This document shows positions 6,517-9,077 of a stretch of 9,077 nucleotides of DNA, piece after piece. The translations under genes were made by a program, and so were the position numbers. Below the pieces are notes generated by a model. It searched no databases. It was not told where the DNA came from and saw nothing but the letters and a program-made list of their open reading frames with translations. How positions within the stretch are numbered: the stretch's first letter is position 1; each line of letters begins with the position of its first letter. The stretch is from contig JANQKO010000462.1 of the NCBI GenBank assembly GCA_028281075.1, positions 1 through 9,077 on the forward strand. The letters run 5' to 3'. This DNA is from Alphaproteobacteria bacterium (lineage in GTDB: Bacteria; Pseudomonadota; Alphaproteobacteria; GCA-2731375).

Positions 6517-8478
6517 TCACGATGCCGTCTTTTCCCGGATCACCTCCCGCGTGCCGCCGGCCTGCCGGTCGCGGCGGACGATGGCGCGGTCGATCATGAT
6601 GATGGCGATGCCCACGCCGACCGCCGGCAGGTGCACCGCCACGACGGGGACCAGCATGGCGATGGCGGCGGCGAAGCGGATCAGGCGCGATCCCACCGCC
6701 AGCTTGTGCCGCCCGTATCCGCTGGCGGCCGAGGTCAGCAGCCAGACCGCGAAGGCCAGCCGCAACGCGATCGACACGAAAGCCGGCCAGGTGAAGCCGT
6801 CGACCACCAGCAGCAGGCTCGGCTCGTAGACGAAGACGAACGGCACGATGAAGCCGACCATCGACAGGCGCAGGGCGGCGAGACCGGTGCGCACCGGCTC
6901 GGCGTCGGCGATCGGCGCGGCGGCGACCGCGGCCAGTGCCACCGGCGGCGTGATCGCCGACAGGACGCCGAAATAGAACACGAACATGTGCACCGACAGG
7001 TCCGGCAGGCCGAGCCGCTTCATGCCGAGGCCCAGCACCAGCACGATGATCAGGTAGGCCGGCAGCGTCGGCATGCCCATGCCCAGGATCAGACACGAGA
7101 CGGCGGCCAGGATCAGGGCGATGAACAGCGTCGTCTCGCCGATCAGCGCCACCTGCGTCGCGAACTTCAGCCCCAGTCCGGTCAGCTCGAACACCGCGAT
7201 CAGCACGCCGATGGCGCCGACCGCCATCATGATACGGGCGCCGGCGACGCCGCCCTTGGCCAGTGCCCGCAGCAGCATCGCCGGCTCCCGGCGCAGCGCC
7301 GGGTTCAGCGCGAAGGCCGCGACGATGGTGACGATGCAGGCCCAGAAGCCGGCCATCGACGGCGACCGGCCCAGCGCCAGGACGGTGATGATCGCGGCGA
7401 CGGGCAGGAAGAACATCAGCGACTTCAGCTTGTCGCCCGGTTCCAGCTTCTGCCGCTGGTCGGGTGGCGTCGGCTCGATGCCGAGGCGGCGGGCCTCCTG
7501 GCCGACGGCGACGAACAGGCTGCCGTAGTAGAACAGCGCCGGCACCAGCGCGGCGAGCGCGATCATCTGGTACGGCTCGCCGGCGAGCTGCGTCATCAGG
7601 AAAGCCGCCGCGCCCATCACCGGCGGCATCAACTGGCCGCCGGTCGAGGCCGCGGCCTCGACGGCGCCGGCGAACGGTCCCTTGAAGCCCTTGCGCCTGA
7701 TCAGCGGAATGGTGACGACGCCGGTGCCGACGACGTTGGCCGTGACGCTGCCGGACGACATGCCGAAGACGCTGGAGGCGATGATCGCCGCGTGCGCCGG
7801 CCCGCCCCGCGTGCGTCCCGTCGCCGCCAGCGCCATGCGGATCATCACCGCGCCGGCGCCGGTGCCGTCCAGCAGCGCGCCGAACACGATGAACACCAGG
7901 ATCAGCAGCACGACGATGCCGGTGGCGAAGCCGAACACGCCCTGCAGGCCGAACCAGATGATCTCCATCGACAGTTCCAGGCTGAAGCCGGAATGACGGA
8001 AGATCCACGGCAGGTCGGCGCCGAACAGGCAATAGACCAGCGCGATCACGCCGACCGAGGCCAGGATCGGCCCGAAGGCGCGGCGCGCCAACTCCAGCAG
8101 CACCAGGATCGCCAGCAGCGCGGAGACCTGATCCCAGGTGCTGAAGGTGACGACCAGGTTTTCCATGTCGTCGAGCTTGGCGACGAAGTTCCAGCAGGCG
8201 AAGGCCAGCACGCCCAGCATCGCGGCGTCGACCAGCCAGGCCAGCGTCCGCCCGGCCGGCGAGTCGAACGCGGCCGGCAGCCGTCCCGCCAGCGGCGAGG
8301 TGGCGACGACGATGACGGCGCAGACCAGCAGCACCGCGGCCCGGATCAGCTCCGGCCGCGTGTATTGGCCTTCGAGCGCCACGTAGATGGCATGCAGCGC
8401 CAGCGCGGCGGCGATCGTCAGCCCGAAGCCGTGGATCGCCGCGGCGAAGCGTCCGCCGGCGTGCGTGCCGTTCGCCAT
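6517..8478 (-). CDS. TRAP transporter fused permease (small DctQ-like plus large DctM-like subunits)
   Basis: This 653-residue inner-membrane protein is the ion-coupled channel of a TAXI-type TRAP importer. The N-terminal third has hydrophobic helices near 14-35, 44-60, 78-98, 117-131 and 137-152, corresponding to the small DctQ-like part. From about 170 the large DctM-like part follows with many helices. Conserved segments are SSGSVTANVVGTGVVTIPL (241-259), GAVEAAASTGGQLMPPVMGA (271-290), LGMGMPTLPAYLI (465-477) and FYFGVLSAITPPVALAA (501-517); these are diagnostic of the fused TRAP permeases that pair with TAXI proteins. Three or so further hydrophobic stretches end the protein (about 536-558, 566-584, 602-628). 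Length is normal for the fusion. ATG at 8478 lies 11 bp after the dioxygenase stop. In-frame upstream extension to 8955 is rejected because it runs through the dioxygenase. The SD is weak (AGGG, formed from the dioxygenase TAG stop), suggesting coupling. The partner binding-protein gene follows 57 bp downstream. Confidence 0.95.
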   Translation of the reverse strand: MANGTHAGGRFAAAIHGFGLTIAAALALHAIYVALEGQYTRPELIRAAVLLVCAVIVVATSPLAGRLPAAFDSPAGRTLAWLVDAAMLGVLAFACWNFVAKLDDMENLVVTFSTWDQVSALLAILVLLELARRAFGPILASVGVIALVYCLFGADLPWIFRHSGFSLELSMEIIWFGLQGVFGFATGIVVLLILVFIVFGALLDGTGAGAVMIRMALAATGRTRGGPAHAAIIASSVFGMSSGSVTANVVGTGVVTIPLIRRKGFKGPFAGAVEAAASTGGQLMPPVMGAAAFLMTQLAGEPYQMIALAALVPALFYYGSLFVAVGQEARRLGIEPTPPDQRQKLEPGDKLKSLMFFLPVAAIITVLALGRSPSMAGFWACIVTIVAAFALNPALRREPAMLLRALAKGGVAGARIMMAVGAIGVLIAVFELTGLGLKFATQVALIGETTLFIALILAAVSCLILGMGMPTLPAYLIIVLVLGLGMKRLGLPDLSVHMFVFYFGVLSAITPPVALAAVAAAPIADAEPVRTGLAALRLSMVGFIVPFVFVYEPSLLLVVDGFTWPAFVSIALRLAFAVWLLTSAASGYGRHKLAVGSRLIRFAAAIAMLVPVVAVHLPAVGVGIAIIMIDRAIVRRDRQAGGTREVIREKTAS

Positions 8479-8489
8479 GGGTGCCGGCC

Positions 8490-9077
8490 CTACACGGGCC
8501 GGTCGCCGTTCACGGTGACGCGATGCATGATCCGGGTGGCGTCGCCATAGTCGGCAATGGCGTAGTGCTGGGTGCAGCGGTTGTCCCAGAACGCCACCGA
8601 GCCCGGTTCCCAGCGAAAGCGGCAGGTGAACTCGAGCGTGTGCAGATGTTCGAACAGATAGTCGAGCACGGCCTGCGATTCCTTGCGCGGCACACTTCTC
8701 AGCCGCTGCGTGAAGATCGAGTTGACGAACAGCGCCTTGCGGCCGGTCACCGGATGCGTGCGCACGACCGGATGCTCGACCGCCGGCTCGGCCAGGCGCT
8801 GTCCGCGGATCTCCCGCTTGCGGTCGTCGTCGATCTGATCGTCGTAGGCCTTCTCGAAGCTGGCCCGGCCGGCGGTGTGGACCGCCGTCATGCCGTCGAG
8901 ATAGCGCTTCATCGGCGCCGACAGTGTCTCGTAGGCGGCGTACATGTCGGCCCACATGGTGTCGCCGCCATGATCCGGCACCTCGCGGGCCAACAGGATC
9001 GAGCCCAGCGGCGGCTTCTCCTGGAACGTGACGTCGGAATGCCAGGCATTGGCGGCCGAGCGGTTCGCCTTGCTGCT
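8490..9077 (-). CDS. TauD/TfdA-family Fe(II)/2-oxoglutarate dioxygenase, 5' end beyond window
   Basis: This is the C-terminal 195 residues of a non-haem iron enzyme that uses O2 and 2-oxoglutarate to hydroxylate a substrate; in taurine- and alkylsulfate-type members this leads to release of sulfite or sulfate. Numbered from the first visible codon: iron ligands H13 and D15 in WHSD, distal ligand H171 in WDNRCTQHYA, T40 in GGDTMWADM, and the 2-oxoglutarate-binding R182 in TRIMHR. Spacings H13-T40 (27) and H171-R182 (11) equal those of E. coli TauD (H99-T126, H255-R266), so the fold is intact. The N-terminus (about 80-100 residues) lies outside the window. Substrate candidates from the family are taurine and other sulfonates, alkyl sulfates (AtsK-like) and aryloxyalkanoates (TfdA-like). 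The neighbouring sulfatase makes an organosulfur substrate attractive but unproven. The gene ends with TAG 11 bp before the permease start, so it heads or belongs to the transporter operon. Confidence 0.93.
   Translation of the reverse strand, partial: SSKANRSAANAWHSDVTFQEKPPLGSILLAREVPDHGGDTMWADMYAAYETLSAPMKRYLDGMTAVHTAGRASFEKAYDDQIDDDRKREIRGQRLAEPAVEHPVVRTHPVTGRKALFVNSIFTQRLRSVPRKESQAVLDYLFEHLHTLEFTCRFRWEPGSVAFWDNRCTQHYAIADYGDATRIMHRVTVNGDRPV

Noticed and set aside
6467..8032. Second minus-strand open frame (521 codons) within the permease gene
   Set aside because: It is out of frame with the conserved TRAP motifs, and its product is Arg/Gly/Ala-rich and lacks membrane segments.
6514..8550. 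Plus-strand open frame of 678 codons with Asp/His/Gln/Arg-rich product
   Set aside because: It is the antisense of a hydrophobic membrane protein; complementing Leu, Val, Ala and Ile codons yields such a composition. No independent support.
8479..8955. In-frame N-terminal extension of the permease to 8955
   Set aside because: It would overlap the dioxygenase coding region, whose iron and 2-oxoglutarate residues are intact. The extension is Arg/Gly-rich and non-hydrophobic, unlike the permease that begins at 8478.
1..9077. Mobile elements, CRISPR arrays, tRNA or other RNA genes
   Set aside because: No transposase, integrase, direct-repeat array, terminal inverted repeats or tRNA-like cloverleaf was seen. 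Coding sequence fills nearly the whole window.

Overview
The window is GC-rich DNA (about two thirds G+C by eye). It holds six protein-coding genes, all on the minus strand and tightly packed, so transcription runs from high to low coordinates. Codon bias, base composition, the TAXI-type TRAP transporter and the TauD-family enzyme fit a metabolically versatile alphaproteobacterium. That assignment is an inference from style and content; no phylogenetic marker is present.

In transcription order the layout is: (1) a TauD/TfdA-family Fe(II)/2-oxoglutarate dioxygenase, cut by the right edge (8490-9077); (2) a fused TRAP transporter membrane protein (6517-8478); (3) its periplasmic TAXI-type solute-binding protein (5425-6459); (4) a single-chain NDP-forming acyl-CoA synthetase (3258-5357); (5) a nitronate monooxygenase-like FMN protein (2185-3261); (6) a long type I sulfatase of the formylglycine class, cut by the left edge (1-2154). 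Intergenic gaps are 11, 57, 67, -4 and 30 bp. A perfect 11-bp GC-rich inverted repeat followed by a T-run lies in the 67-bp gap between genes 3 and 4. It probably splits the run into an uptake/dioxygenase unit and a CoA-ligase/NMO/sulfatase unit, or attenuates read-through between them. No tRNA, rRNA, CRISPR array, insertion sequence or other mobile element was seen, and no gap exceeds 70 bp.

Functionally this reads as an uncharacterised catabolic locus. A TRAP system would import an organic anion. An oxidative enzyme (TauD family) and a hydrolytic one (sulfatase without a signal peptide, so probably cytoplasmic) could each release sulfur oxyanion from a sulfonate or sulfate ester. A CoA ligase could then activate the liberated acid. 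The role of the NMO-like flavoprotein is open. Family assignments rest on clearly visible catalytic motifs. The shared substrate and the idea of one pathway are inference.
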